Positions 51,181-59,660 of a stretch of 64,000 nucleotides of DNA are shown here, in pieces. The DNA is from an uncultured Ruminococcus sp. (GTDB lineage: Bacteria > Bacillota > Clostridia > Oscillospirales > CAG-272). Every line of letters starts with the position of its first letter. Position 1 is the stretch's first letter. The translations under genes were made by a program, and so were the position numbers. Below the pieces are notes generated by a model, which was given only the letters and a program-made list of their open reading frames with translations, did no database searches and was not told where the DNA came from. The DNA is taken from assembly GCA_902795355.1 (NCBI GenBank), contig CADBKZ010000005.1:134501-198500 (forward strand), in the 5' to 3' direction.

Positions 51181-51198
51181 AGCGGTCTCTCCGTTTGA

Positions 51199-51702
51199 TC
51201 AGATTCGTTTGTTGAAATAGGGCGCCAAGCGCGAGGAACCGCTATGCGCATGGCAAATGGCAATGGCAAGCGCGTCGGCCGTGTCGTCCGGTTTGGGCGG
51301 CTCTTTCAGCCCGAGGAGCGACGTTACCATGGCGATCACCTGTTTCTTTTCGGCCTTTCCGTAGCCGACCACCGCCTGCTTGACCTGCATGGGCGTATAT
51401 TCCTGCATGGGCAGGTTCGCCTGCTTTGCCGCGAGGAGCGAGATTCCCCTTGCTTCCGCAACGCGGATCCCCGTGGTGATATTGTTCGTGAAAAAAAGTT
51501 CCTCGATCGACATTTCGTCGGGGCGGTATTTCCCGATCAATTCGTTCATGCCCGTATAGATCATTTCCAGCCGGTCCTCGGTGGGGATTCCCTGCGGGGT
51601 CCGGATGGCTCCGTATGCAACCGGCCGTATCTTCGCCCGATCGTAGTCGATCACACCCCAACCCACAATGGCAAGCCCCGGGTCGATCCCAAGTATTCTC
51701 AT
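51199..51702 (-). CDS. ruvC: Holliday junction resolvase RuvC
   Basis: This 167-aa endonuclease cuts Holliday junctions. The four acidic catalytic positions are visible: GIDPGLAIVGWGV (Asp7), SIEELFFTNN (Glu), and DDTADALAIAICH (the C-terminal Asp pair), and KQAVVGYGKAEKKQV is the DNA-binding part. It leads the operon of methyltransferase, ecfA1, ecfA2, ecfT and truA. ruvA and ruvB lie 3.5 kb away, on the opposite strand. Confidence 0.97.
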   Translation of the reverse strand: MRILGIDPGLAIVGWGVIDYDRAKIRPVAYGAIRTPQGIPTEDRLEMIYTGMNELIGKYRPDEMSIEELFFTNNITTGIRVAEARGISLLAAKQANLPMQEYTPMQVKQAVVGYGKAEKKQVIAMVTSLLGLKEPPKPDDTADALAIAICHAHSGSSRLAPYFNKRI

Positions 51703-51741
51703 GGCGTTTCTTCCGTTTCTCCATATAGTATATCAGTTTAT

Positions 51742-51770
51742 ATTATAGCACAAAACTTTCCGCAAGTCAA
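51742..51770 (-). promoter_or_regulatory. Promoter of the ruvC operon
   Basis: Minus-strand TTGACT (complement of 51765-51770) is 17 bp from TATAAT (complement of 51742-51747), which is preceded by TGC (extended -10). It opposes the DUF951 promoter about 75 bp away. No LexA box was seen between them. Confidence 0.75.
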
Positions 51771-51820
51771 ACAATTCTTTTCTTTTTTGCAAAATTCTGT
51801 TGAAAAATCCATTTTAACGG

Positions 51821-51849
51821 TTTACAGATCGTTTTTTTTGTGATATAAT
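51821..51849 (+). promoter_or_regulatory. Promoter of the DUF951-YfhO-ruvAB operon
   Basis: TTTACA (51821-51826) is 17 bp from TATAAT (51844-51849), with TGA giving an extended -10. The DUF951 start is 40 bp downstream. Confidence 0.75.
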
Positions 51850-51888
51850 ATAATTTGACGTATGATCGGACAGAAAAGAGGTGCGCGC

Positions 51889-52107
51889 ATGGCGATATTG
51901 CTGATCCGCCCCGAGGACAGGCTGCAACTCAAAAAAAATCACCCCTGCGGCGGAAACGTGTTCCGCGTTCTCCGCGTTGGCGCGGAAGTGCGCGTTGTTT
52001 GCGAAACCTGCGGACGGGATATGACCGTTGACCGACTGAAATTGGAAAAGGCGGTTCGCCGCGTGGTCTGGCGCGCGAACGCCGACGAGGAAACGAAACA
52101 TGAATGA
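51889..52107 (+). CDS. DUF951-family small protein
   Basis: This 72-aa basic protein has the DUF951 layout: RLKKNHPCGG near the N-terminus, FRVLRVGAEVRVVCETCGRDMTVDR, and a C-terminal KLEKAVRRVV helix. The family is small, widespread in Firmicutes, and has a Cys set (HPCG, CETCG) that probably binds zinc. Function is unknown; many members are next to ychF or rpsF. The start at 51889 (ATGGCG) has an AGAGGTG site; the ORF end overlaps YfhO by 8 bp. Confidence 0.85.
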   Translation: MAILLIRPEDRLQLKKNHPCGGNVFRVLRVGAEVRVVCETCGRDMTVDRLKLEKAVRRVVWRANADEETKHE

Positions 52108-55100
52108 TTCAACCCCCATCTCCGCGCCGCGCAGGAAAGGCTTGCGCGCCTTTCTTCGCGCAAACGGCTATCTCCTGCTCTGCATGGCGATTCCCGTACT
52201 GCTCGTTTATCTGATCTATCTGGCGCGCGGGATTCATCCGTTCGGCGACGGGTGCGTTCTGGTGCTGGACCTGAACGGCCAATACGTATGGTTCTTTGAA
52301 GCGTTGCGGAATTTCGTGCGCGGGGACGGCAGTCTTCTCTATTCGTTTGAGCGCGCGCTCGGCGGCGAGTTTCTCGGCATTTACGCCTATTATCTCGCAA
52401 GTCCGTTCTCCTATCTGGTGTGTCTCTTTCCGAAAACGAAAATGCTGGAAGCGCTTCTGGCGCTCTTTCTGCTGAAAACGGCGATTTGCGGCGGCTCGTT
52501 CGGCTACTACATGAAAAAAACGTCGCTTTCGCGAAGCCCGATTGCAATCATCATTTTCTCGGTTTGCTATGCGGTTTCGAGCTATGCGATCGTCCAGCAG
52601 CACAACACCATGTGGATTGACGCCATGATGTGGCTCCCGCTCATTACCCTCGGCATTGAAGAGTTGGTCCGGCACGGAAAATTCAGGCTTTATACGTTCC
52701 TGCTCGCGGTTACGCTGTTCAGCAACTTCTATATCGGCTACATGGTCTGTTTCTGGTGCGCGTTCTATTTCCTGCTGTTCTATCTCGGCCACGGCGGAAA
52801 AACCGGCGACTGCAACCCGAACGGAGAGCGGCTGCACTTTTTGAAATCCCTGCTCCGCATGCTCTTTTTCTCGCTGCTCGCCGTTGGTATGGCGGCGGTT
52901 ATCCTGCTTGGAGCCTACTATTCGCTCAACTTCGGCAAAACCACCTTTTCCACCACAAAATGGGAATGGTTTCTCAATTTCGATTTTCTCGAACTGCTCT
53001 ATAAATTTCTTCCCGGGTCTTACGACACGGTTCGGCCGGAAGGCTACCCGTTCCTTTATTGCGGCGTTCTTACGCTGCTGTTGCTTCCCGCCTATTTCCT
53101 CTCGAAAAAATATCCCATGCGTCGCAAGATCAGCTCGGCGGTTCTGGTTCTCGTTTTCGTAGCGAGTTTTTCGCTCTCGGTCGTCGACCTCTTCTGGCAT
53201 GGGTTCCAACGCCCCAATTGGCTGAACTACCGTTATAGCTTCATGCTCTGTTTCTACCTCTGCGTTCTGGCCTGCCGCGCGCTGGAAGAGCTGGAAACGC
53301 TCTCGCTTAAAGTTACGCTTGGAATGGGCGGGTTGATCGCGCTTTTCACGGTATTTTTGCAGAAATATACCGACAACGCGTATGTGGAACCCAAAGATTT
53401 TTCCTGCATCTGGCTCACGCTCGGTTGCCTTTTGGCGCACCTTTCCATCCTCGGAATTTCCCGATCCAAGATCAAAGCCAGACAGGTGGCAAGCGTTGCC
53501 CTGCTCGTTGCGGTTTGCGTGGAATTATTTGTGAACGGTCTGTTCAACATGAACGCGCTCGACGATGACGTGGTTTATTCCCATTACAGCTATTATAATG
53601 ATTTTCTTGCGGAAACGCGACCGCTGGTGGAATCGGTTCAGGCATCGGATTCTTCCTTTTATCGAATGGAAAAGACCTATTTCCGGAAAGTCAACGATAA
53701 CATGGGGTTGGAGATGCGCGGGCTTTCGGGATCCACTTCCACACTCAATACGGAAACCATTGTCTTTTTGGAAAAGATGGGATACGCTTCCCGCTCGCAT
53801 TGGTCCAAATATCTCGGCGGAACGCCTGTGAACGATTCCTTGCTCGGCGTGAAATATCTCCTGTCCGACGAAGCGATCTACGGGAACTATTACGAAACCT
53901 ATCAGACCGACGCGGCAAACGGGTATATTGCCTACCGCAACCCATACGCTCTTTCCATCGCTTACGGCGTGGACGACGCGATCCTCGATTTTCCGCTCGG
54001 CTATTTGGGAACGGAACCCGAGTCCGACAAGAAAACCGATGAAAAACCGAGCAAAATCGGAAGCGCGATCAATGCGGTCAAAAGCGCGATCAACAAACGG
54101 CTCGACATTGACGAAACCGTTCGCGGCGACAACTACACCGACGAATACGACAGCCCCTTTGAACGCCTGAACGCCATTGTTACCGCCATGCTCGGCGAGG
54201 AAGAAACGGTCCGCATTTTTGTTCCGGTCAAGGTAACGGGAACCACTGCCTCGAACCTCGACCGCCCTTGGTACGCCGAGGGGCATACCTGCTACGATAA
54301 AACCAACGCGAACACATCCGCGAGCATAACGGCAACCGTTCAAATGCCCGTGGACGGCGAGCTGTATTTCTATCAACCAACGCGATTTGCCCGCGAAATC
54401 TCGCTCACTTTGCGGAATCAGACCAGCGGCGGAAGCCAATCCTACGGAAAATTCGGCGGAAACGAAACCTTCCGGATCATCTCCCTCGGCAAGCAAACTG
54501 CGGGCGACACCCTTTCCCTGCAAATGAAGCTTGAAGCGTCGAATCTGTATTACGTGACCGGCGCCGAATGGTTCTATTATATCGATTGGGCTGTGTTTGA
54601 GGACACCATGGCGCGGTTGTCGGCCGATCAATATCAAGTGGAAAAACATTCCGAGGAATCGTTCTCGGGGACCATCGCCACATCGCGCGACGACGAACTG
54701 ATTCTGACGACCGTTGCGTTTGACAAAGGCTGGAAGATCACCGTGGACGGCAAGCGCGCAACGCCTGTCAAGGCTCTCGGCGCGTTGATCGCGTTCCGCG
54801 TGGACGGCGCGGCGGGAGAACACACCGTTCAAATGGTTTATCGCCCGAACACGTTCAGAATCGGTTTGGCAATCTCCCTCCTCTCAACGTTGCTGTTCTT
54901 GGTTCTCATCATCTTTTTCCCGCTGATCCGCGGCATTCCCGTTTTGCGCGCGCTTGTTTCCGTTCCGAAACGCCGCGGAAAACAAGAGCTTCCGGAAGTC
55001 GGCGGCGATGCGGCGGCGCGCGCCAATCCCGAACCGGCGTCAAACGCGGACCCGCCCGCCGACGGCGGCCGATCCGGCAAGAAGAAAAGCGCAACTCCGC

Positions 55101-55189
55101 TTTTGGTCGGCGGGCTATCGGCGCTCGGAGCCGCCGCAATTACGGCGTTCGCATTCTTTCTCGGGCAGAAGAAAAACAAAAAGGAGTAA
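52100..55189 (+). CDS. YfhO-family polytopic membrane protein
   Basis: This 1029-aa protein has a large N-terminal membrane domain of about 11-12 helices (residues 25-470), with PFGDGCVLVLDLNGQYVWFFE and YFFYM-type GT-C-like patterns early on, then a large extracytoplasmic beta-rich domain (about 490-930), one more helix (about 920-945), and a charged tail with a final helix. YfhO proteins act in glycosylation of lipoteichoic acid or other surface polymers in Gram-positives, in the same broad class as GT-C glycosyltransferases. It overlaps DUF951 by 8 bp and precedes ruvA by 6 bp. Substrate is unknown. Confidence 0.83.
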   Translation: MNDSTPISAPRRKGLRAFLRANGYLLLCMAIPVLLVYLIYLARGIHPFGDGCVLVLDLNGQYVWFFEALRNFVRGDGSLLYSFERALGGEFLGIYAYYLASPFSYLVCLFPKTKMLEALLALFLLKTAICGGSFGYYMKKTSLSRSPIAIIIFSVCYAVSSYAIVQQHNTMWIDAMMWLPLITLGIEELVRHGKFRLYTFLLAVTLFSNFYIGYMVCFWCAFYFLLFYLGHGGKTGDCNPNGERLHFLKSLLRMLFFSLLAVGMAAVILLGAYYSLNFGKTTFSTTKWEWFLNFDFLELLYKFLPGSYDTVRPEGYPFLYCGVLTLLLLPAYFLSKKYPMRRKISSAVLVLVFVASFSLSVVDLFWHGFQRPNWLNYRYSFMLCFYLCVLACRALEELETLSLKVTLGMGGLIALFTVFLQKYTDNAYVEPKDFSCIWLTLGCLLAHLSILGISRSKIKARQVASVALLVAVCVELFVNGLFNMNALDDDVVYSHYSYYNDFLAETRPLVESVQASDSSFYRMEKTYFRKVNDNMGLEMRGLSGSTSTLNTETIVFLEKMGYASRSHWSKYLGGTPVNDSLLGVKYLLSDEAIYGNYYETYQTDAANGYIAYRNPYALSIAYGVDDAILDFPLGYLGTEPESDKKTDEKPSKIGSAINAVKSAINKRLDIDETVRGDNYTDEYDSPFERLNAIVTAMLGEEETVRIFVPVKVTGTTASNLDRPWYAEGHTCYDKTNANTSASITATVQMPVDGELYFYQPTRFAREISLTLRNQTSGGSQSYGKFGGNETFRIISLGKQTAGDTLSLQMKLEASNLYYVTGAEWFYYIDWAVFEDTMARLSADQYQVEKHSEESFSGTIATSRDDELILTTVAFDKGWKITVDGKRATPVKALGALIAFRVDGAAGEHTVQMVYRPNTFRIGLAISLLSTLLFLVLIIFFPLIRGIPVLRALVSVPKRRGKQELPEVGGDAAARANPEPASNADPPADGGRSGKKKSATPLLVGGLSALGAAAITAFAFFLGQKKNKKE

Positions 55190-55195
55190 TTTTCA

Positions 55196-55822
55196 ATGTT
55201 CTATTATCTTTCCGGTAAATTAACGCATCTGGAAGCGGGTTTCGCCGTTCTGGACTGCGGCGGCGTCGGGTACAAGCTCTCCATCAGCGGAACGACCTAC
55301 AACGCCATGCCCGCCAACCGTTCGGTCGCCGAACCGCCCGTTGTCAAGCTCTACACCCATCTTGCCGTTCGCGAGGATGATATTGAGCTTTTCGGCTTTT
55401 TCTCGCAAACCGAGCTTGCAACGTTCCGGCAGTTGTTAACGGTTTCCGGCGTTGGTCCCAAGGCGGCGCTCTCCATTCTCTCTTCCTTAACGCCGGAAAA
55501 GTTTGCGATTGCCGTTTGCACCGACGATAAAAAGACCATTGCCCGCGCCAACGGGATCGGCCCAAAAACCGCCGCCCGCGTGATTCTGGAACTGAAAGAC
55601 AAGATGATGAAAGAATCCGAGGCCGGATTCGTGGCCGCAATCCCCGCGTCCGCTTCTCCGGTCGGCGCGCCGAGAAGCGCGATGAGCGAGGCGATTGACG
55701 CCTTGGTGGTTCTCGGTTATTCCCGCGCGGAAGCGATGACCGCCCTGAAAGACATTGACGCTTCCAAAACCGAACTTCAAGAGATCATTCGCCTCGCGCT
55801 GAAAAAGCTGATGCGCCCCTGA
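55196..55822 (+). CDS. ruvA: Holliday junction branch-migration protein RuvA
   Basis: This 208-aa DNA-binding protein tetramerises on Holliday junctions. It has the N-terminal OB-fold (LTHLEAGFAVLDCGGVGYKL), two helix-hairpin-helix motifs in domain II (LTVSGVGPKAALSILSSL, ARANGIGPKTAARVILEL), and the C-terminal RuvB-binding helices (AIDALVVLGYSRAEAMTAL). It is 20 bp before ruvB. Length is standard. Confidence 0.97.
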   Translation: MFYYLSGKLTHLEAGFAVLDCGGVGYKLSISGTTYNAMPANRSVAEPPVVKLYTHLAVREDDIELFGFFSQTELATFRQLLTVSGVGPKAALSILSSLTPEKFAIAVCTDDKKTIARANGIGPKTAARVILELKDKMMKESEAGFVAAIPASASPVGAPRSAMSEAIDALVVLGYSRAEAMTALKDIDASKTELQEIIRLALKKLMRP

Positions 55823-55842
55823 ATGGTCGGAAAGGATGAACC

Positions 55843-56928
55843 ATGGACATTGAAAGCACGGAATTTGATTTTGAAAACCGGATCGTCAGTACCGAGTATT
55901 CCGCAGAGGACGGAGAAAACGACCTCTCTCTGCGCCCGAAACGGCTTGACGATTATATCGGGCAAACCAAGGTCAAGGAAAATCTGAAAATTTACATTGA
56001 AGCCGCCAAAAAGCGCGGAGACCCGCTGGACCACGTACTGCTCTACGGCCCCCCCGGGCTTGGCAAAACCACGCTTTCCAACATCATCGCGGCGGAAATG
56101 GGGGTCAACATCCGCGTAACTTCCGGCCCCGCCATTGAAAAACAGGGCGATCTTGCCGCGATTCTGACCAACCTGAACGAGGGCGACGTGCTTTTTATTG
56201 ATGAAATCCACCGCCTTTCCCGCTCCGTGGAAGAGATCCTTTACCCCGCAATGGAAGACTACGCGCTGGATATTATCATCGGCCAAGGCCCCGCCGCGCG
56301 AAGCATTCGCATTGATCTGCCGCATTTTACGCTGATTGGAGCGACCACCCGCGCGGGACAGATGACCACGCCTTTGCGCGACCGCTTTGGGGTGATTCTG
56401 AAATTGGAACTTTACACCCCCGAAGAGCTTGCCGAAATCGTTCGCCGCAGCGCTGGGATCCTCGGAATGGAAATTTCGGACGACGGCGCGGTGGAGCTGG
56501 CGCGCCGTTCCCGCGGTACGCCCCGCATTGCCAACCGGTTGCTCAAACGCGTCCGCGATTTCGCGCAGGTACGCGGCGACGGAACCATCAATTCGGAAAT
56601 TGCCAATTTTGCCCTGAACCGTTTGGAAATTGACGAACTCGGGCTTGACAATATTGACAGAAGAATGCTTCAAACCATTATCAAGTTTTATGATGGCGGC
56701 CCCGTGGGCTTGGAAACGCTTGCCGCAACGGTCGGCGAAGAAGCGGTTACGCTGGAAGACGTTTACGAGCCGTACCTGATGCAGATCGGATTTTTGAGCC
56801 GCACCCCGCGCGGCCGCTGCGTAACGCGGCTTGCATACGAACACCTCGGCATTCCGTATCGCTCGGCAAAAACCCCCGCCGATCAATTGCAGTTTTTCGA
56901 TGGATCGGAAGAGCCGACGCAAAAATAA
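55843..56928 (+). CDS. ruvB: Holliday junction branch-migration ATPase RuvB
   Basis: This 361-aa AAA+ motor drives branch migration with RuvA. It has Walker [13 protein letters not shown], Walker [11 protein letters not shown], sensor 1 LIGATTRAG, the arginine finger region in RDRFG, and the winged-helix C-terminus. Its N-terminal extension of about 25 residues (before [12 protein letters not shown]) is normal for the family. It ends at a strong terminator. Together with ruvA and the facing ruvC it completes the RuvABC resolvasome. Confidence 0.98.
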   Translation: MDIESTEFDFENRIVSTEYSAEDGENDLSLRPKRLDDYIGQTKVKENLKIYIEAAKKRGDPLDHVLLYGPPGLGKTTLSNIIAAEMGVNIRVTSGPAIEKQGDLAAILTNLNEGDVLFIDEIHRLSRSVEEILYPAMEDYALDIIIGQGPAARSIRIDLPHFTLIGATTRAGQMTTPLRDRFGVILKLELYTPEELAEIVRRSAGILGMEISDDGAVELARRSRGTPRIANRLLKRVRDFAQVRGDGTINSEIANFALNRLEIDELGLDNIDRRMLQTIIKFYDGGPVGLETLAATVGEEAVTLEDVYEPYLMQIGFLSRTPRGRCVTRLAYEHLGIPYRSAKTPADQLQFFDGSEEPTQK

Positions 56929-56964
56929 AAAACAGCCGTGTGAAAAATCACACGGCTGTTTTTT
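56927..56964. terminator. Terminator after ruvB
   Basis: Perfect 17 bp inverted repeat (56927-56943 and 56948-56964) with an AAAA loop and terminal A/T runs; it can serve both ruvB and the convergent DUF2974 gene. The dispersed 10-mer CGGTACTTTT (56966-56975) is directly outside its right arm. Confidence 0.92.
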
Positions 56965-56984
56965 GCGGTACTTTTCGGGGTATT

Positions 56985-58100
56985 TCAGTCTTTTTCCCGA
57001 TTTATGCCGAACATTTCATGCAGAAAATCTTTCGCGTTTTCGTTGAAAAGCGCCGTCAGGGTTCGGGACATGATCTTCCCCACCTGCGGGTCAAGCTGCA
57101 TGCCGCGGATCAACCAACGGTTTTTCGGCGAGGCAAGCTCGGTCAGGGTCGCGGCGTTATCCGAGGAAAGAATCCGGTAAAGCGCGTCCGTAAACTGCTC
57201 CCGCTGTTTGGGCGACATGTCGCGGATCCACGCGTTCATCGTGCGGTCGCTGTGCTTGCTGTCCTCGCCGACGGATTTCAGATGGACAAACTTCCCGCCC
57301 ATAACATTCCAAGAAAGCCCGTCGTGCTGTAAAAGCCCGACCTGCCGACTGCTGACCACCGTATAGTCCTCGTCGTGCTCCAACAGGATCCCCACCAGCG
57401 ACGATTTCGGAATAATGGTATGGATCAGGGGCTTGCGATCCAGATATTGCGGGTCTTTCAGCATTCCGCCGCCAAACCCCGGGCCATCGTTGTTCCAAAC
57501 GCCGACAAGGCGTTCCCGCACCGATTCCTCGCAGCGAATTCCGGCATAAGCGGCCAGATTGCCGCCCTTGCTATGCCCTGTTACGTAGAGTTTTCCGCGG
57601 GCGGCCTTTGCGGTGTCGTTCAAATATTCGGCCGCGCGTACCTGCGCGGGAACCTCGGGGAGAAAACTCATATTGAAGTTTTCCTTCCAACCGACAATCG
57701 TATCGTCGGTTCCGCGAAAGGCAACAACGGTTCCCTCTTTCCCAAGCAGAAATGTGACCGCGGAGAACTGCGTTTCCCGTTTTACGTCAATTTCGTTGAC
57801 ATACGCGCGCATGCCGACGCTGCGGAACCGACGCGCCTCTTTTACAAGCTTGAAGAGCTTTACAATGTCCTTCGGAATGATCAGACCGATGTTCGCTTTC
57901 CGCAAATCGGGATGTCGGGCAAAGTACGCGTTTGCAACCGCTTGCAGGGAAACTGCCGGCTCGCGATGTCCGGCCGGAACCAGATCTTCAAAATCAATAT
58001 AGGATAACAGCGCGAAAATAAGACTGTCCACCTCGTTGAGCGGTACTTGATCAAAGGTCAGATCTCCTCGCCAATTCACATAATCGAATACGGTTCCCAT
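56985..58100 (-). CDS. DUF2974 (Mbeg1-like) alpha/beta-hydrolase
   Basis: This 371-aa protein fits DUF2974: VFDYVNWRGDLTFDQVPLNEVDSL at the N-terminus, VTGHSKGGNLAAYAG with the nucleophile Ser in the GHSKGG elbow, and WNNDGPGFGG, a family signature. It resembles lipase class 3 proteins. No signal peptide is seen, so it acts in the cytoplasm or at the inner face of the membrane. Start 58100 has AAAGGAG. Substrate unknown; members are common in Clostridia. Confidence 0.83.
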   Translation of the reverse strand: MGTVFDYVNWRGDLTFDQVPLNEVDSLIFALLSYIDFEDLVPAGHREPAVSLQAVANAYFARHPDLRKANIGLIIPKDIVKLFKLVKEARRFRSVGMRAYVNEIDVKRETQFSAVTFLLGKEGTVVAFRGTDDTIVGWKENFNMSFLPEVPAQVRAAEYLNDTAKAARGKLYVTGHSKGGNLAAYAGIRCEESVRERLVGVWNNDGPGFGGGMLKDPQYLDRKPLIHTIIPKSSLVGILLEHDEDYTVVSSRQVGLLQHDGLSWNVMGGKFVHLKSVGEDSKHSDRTMNAWIRDMSPKQREQFTDALYRILSSDNAATLTELASPKNRWLIRGMQLDPQVGKIMSRTLTALFNENAKDFLHEMFGINREKD

Positions 58101-58136
58101 CGGCCGGCTCCTTTTCTTTGTTTCGGCTCTCCGGCA

Positions 58137-59630
58137 TTAACAGCCGTGGAAAAGCCGTTTGCTTTCGTAGGCGGGTTCGCTGGTCAGGTTGATCCCCAGC
58201 TTTTTCAGCGTGTGAACGTCGCTCTCCGCAAGAATAACCGACGAATGCATTTCGCAACGCCGCAGTTTCGGCAACTGTTCCATCGCTTTTTCGGCAATCG
58301 GATCGGTCACGGCGCAAATGGAAAGCGCAATTAAAACCTCGTTGGTATGCAGGCGCGGGTTGCTGCTGCCCAAGGTTTTCACTTTCAGGTTGGTAATCGG
58401 TTCAAGGATCTCCGGCGAGATCAGATCAATGCGGTCGTCAATTCCGGCCATCACTTTCAGGGCGTTCAGAAGCGAGGCTGACGCAGCTCCGAGCAGGCGG
58501 GATGTTTTTCCGGTTACCATGGTTCCGTCCGGCAGCTCGATGGCGGCGGCGGGCTTCCCCGTTGCCTGCGCTTTTTCGTTGGCGGCAACGGCCACTTTCC
58601 GGTCGGTAATATCCAGCCCCGCGGTTTTCATAATCAATTCCAGCTTTTCCACATCGTGGCTATCGCCGATTCCGCCATCCTTGCGCCGGTTGCAAACGGC
58701 GGTGTAATAGCGGCGGATGATCTCCATATTCGCCGCTTCTCTGACTGCTTCGTCGTCAAAAATGCAGTTGCCCGCCATGTTCACGCCCATGTCGGTGGGC
58801 GAACGGTAGGGCGAAGCTCCGCTGATCTTTTCGAACATGGCGTTCAGAACGGGGAAAATTTCAATATCGCGGTTGTAGTTTACGGTGGTTTTGCCGTATG
58901 CTTCCAGATGGAAGGGATCGATCATGTTCACGTCGTTCAAATCCGCCGTTGCGGCCTCGTATGCAATGTTGACGGGGTGTTTCAGCGGCAGGTTCCAAAT
59001 GGGAAAGGTTTCAAACTTTGCGTATCCGGCGCGGATCCCTCTTTTGTGGTCGTGGTAGATCTGGCTCAAACAGGTTGCCATTTTGCCGCTCCCCGGCCCG
59101 GGAGCCGTTACCACAACGAGCGAACGCGAAGTTTCGATATAATCATTCTTCCCGTAGCCCTCGTCGCTGACGATGCGGGCGACGTCCGAGGGGTAGCCCG
59201 CAATGGAATAATGCTGGTAGACCCTGACGCCGAGCGATTCCAACCGCTTGCGGAATTTAATGGCGGCGGGCTGATCCTGCCAGCGCGTTAACACCACGCT
59301 GCCGACATACAGCCCGAAACTGCGGAACGCGTCAATCAGGCGGAGCACGTCCAGATCGTATGTAATGCCGAGGTCGCCGCGCACCTTGTTTTTCTCAATG
59401 TCGTTGGCGTTGATCGCGATCACGATTTCCGCCTGCTCTTTCAATTGGATCAGCATGCGGATCTTGCTATCCGGAGCGAACCCGGGAAGAACGCGCGACG
59501 CGTGATAGTCGTCGAACAGTTTTCCGCCGAATTCCAGATAGAGCTTCCCTCCGAATTGCTCAATGCGCTCCCGAATATGCTCGGATTGCATTTTAATATA
59601 AAGATCGTTGTCAAACCCTGGCTTATACAT
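58137..59630 (-). CDS. DUF1846-family (UPF0371) protein
   Basis: This 497-aa protein is collinear with DUF1846: KPGFDNDLYIKMQSEHIRERI, YLEFGGKLFDDYHASRVLPGF, the glycine-rich VVTAPGPGSGKMATCLSQIYHD, and DPFHLEAYGKTTVNYNRDIE. The Gly-rich stretch resembles a P-loop. The family is widely conserved in Firmicutes and has crystal structures, but I know of no assigned reaction. ATG 59630 has an AAAAGGGGAA site. It is 30 bp after the M18 aminopeptidase gene on the same strand. Confidence 0.88.
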   Translation of the reverse strand: MYKPGFDNDLYIKMQSEHIRERIEQFGGKLYLEFGGKLFDDYHASRVLPGFAPDSKIRMLIQLKEQAEIVIAINANDIEKNKVRGDLGITYDLDVLRLIDAFRSFGLYVGSVVLTRWQDQPAAIKFRKRLESLGVRVYQHYSIAGYPSDVARIVSDEGYGKNDYIETSRSLVVVTAPGPGSGKMATCLSQIYHDHKRGIRAGYAKFETFPIWNLPLKHPVNIAYEAATADLNDVNMIDPFHLEAYGKTTVNYNRDIEIFPVLNAMFEKISGASPYRSPTDMGVNMAGNCIFDDEAVREAANMEIIRRYYTAVCNRRKDGGIGDSHDVEKLELIMKTAGLDITDRKVAVAANEKAQATGKPAAAIELPDGTMVTGKTSRLLGAASASLLNALKVMAGIDDRIDLISPEILEPITNLKVKTLGSSNPRLHTNEVLIALSICAVTDPIAEKAMEQLPKLRRCEMHSSVILAESDVHTLKKLGINLTSEPAYESKRLFHGC

Positions 59631-59660
59631 GATTTTCCCCTTTTTTGGTATTTTCTTTTT

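Noticed and set aside
58044..58056. Possible eighth copy of the dispersed 10-mer (CGGTACTTGA)
   Set aside because: Only eight of ten bases match; it lies in the coding sequence of the DUF2974 gene and was not counted.
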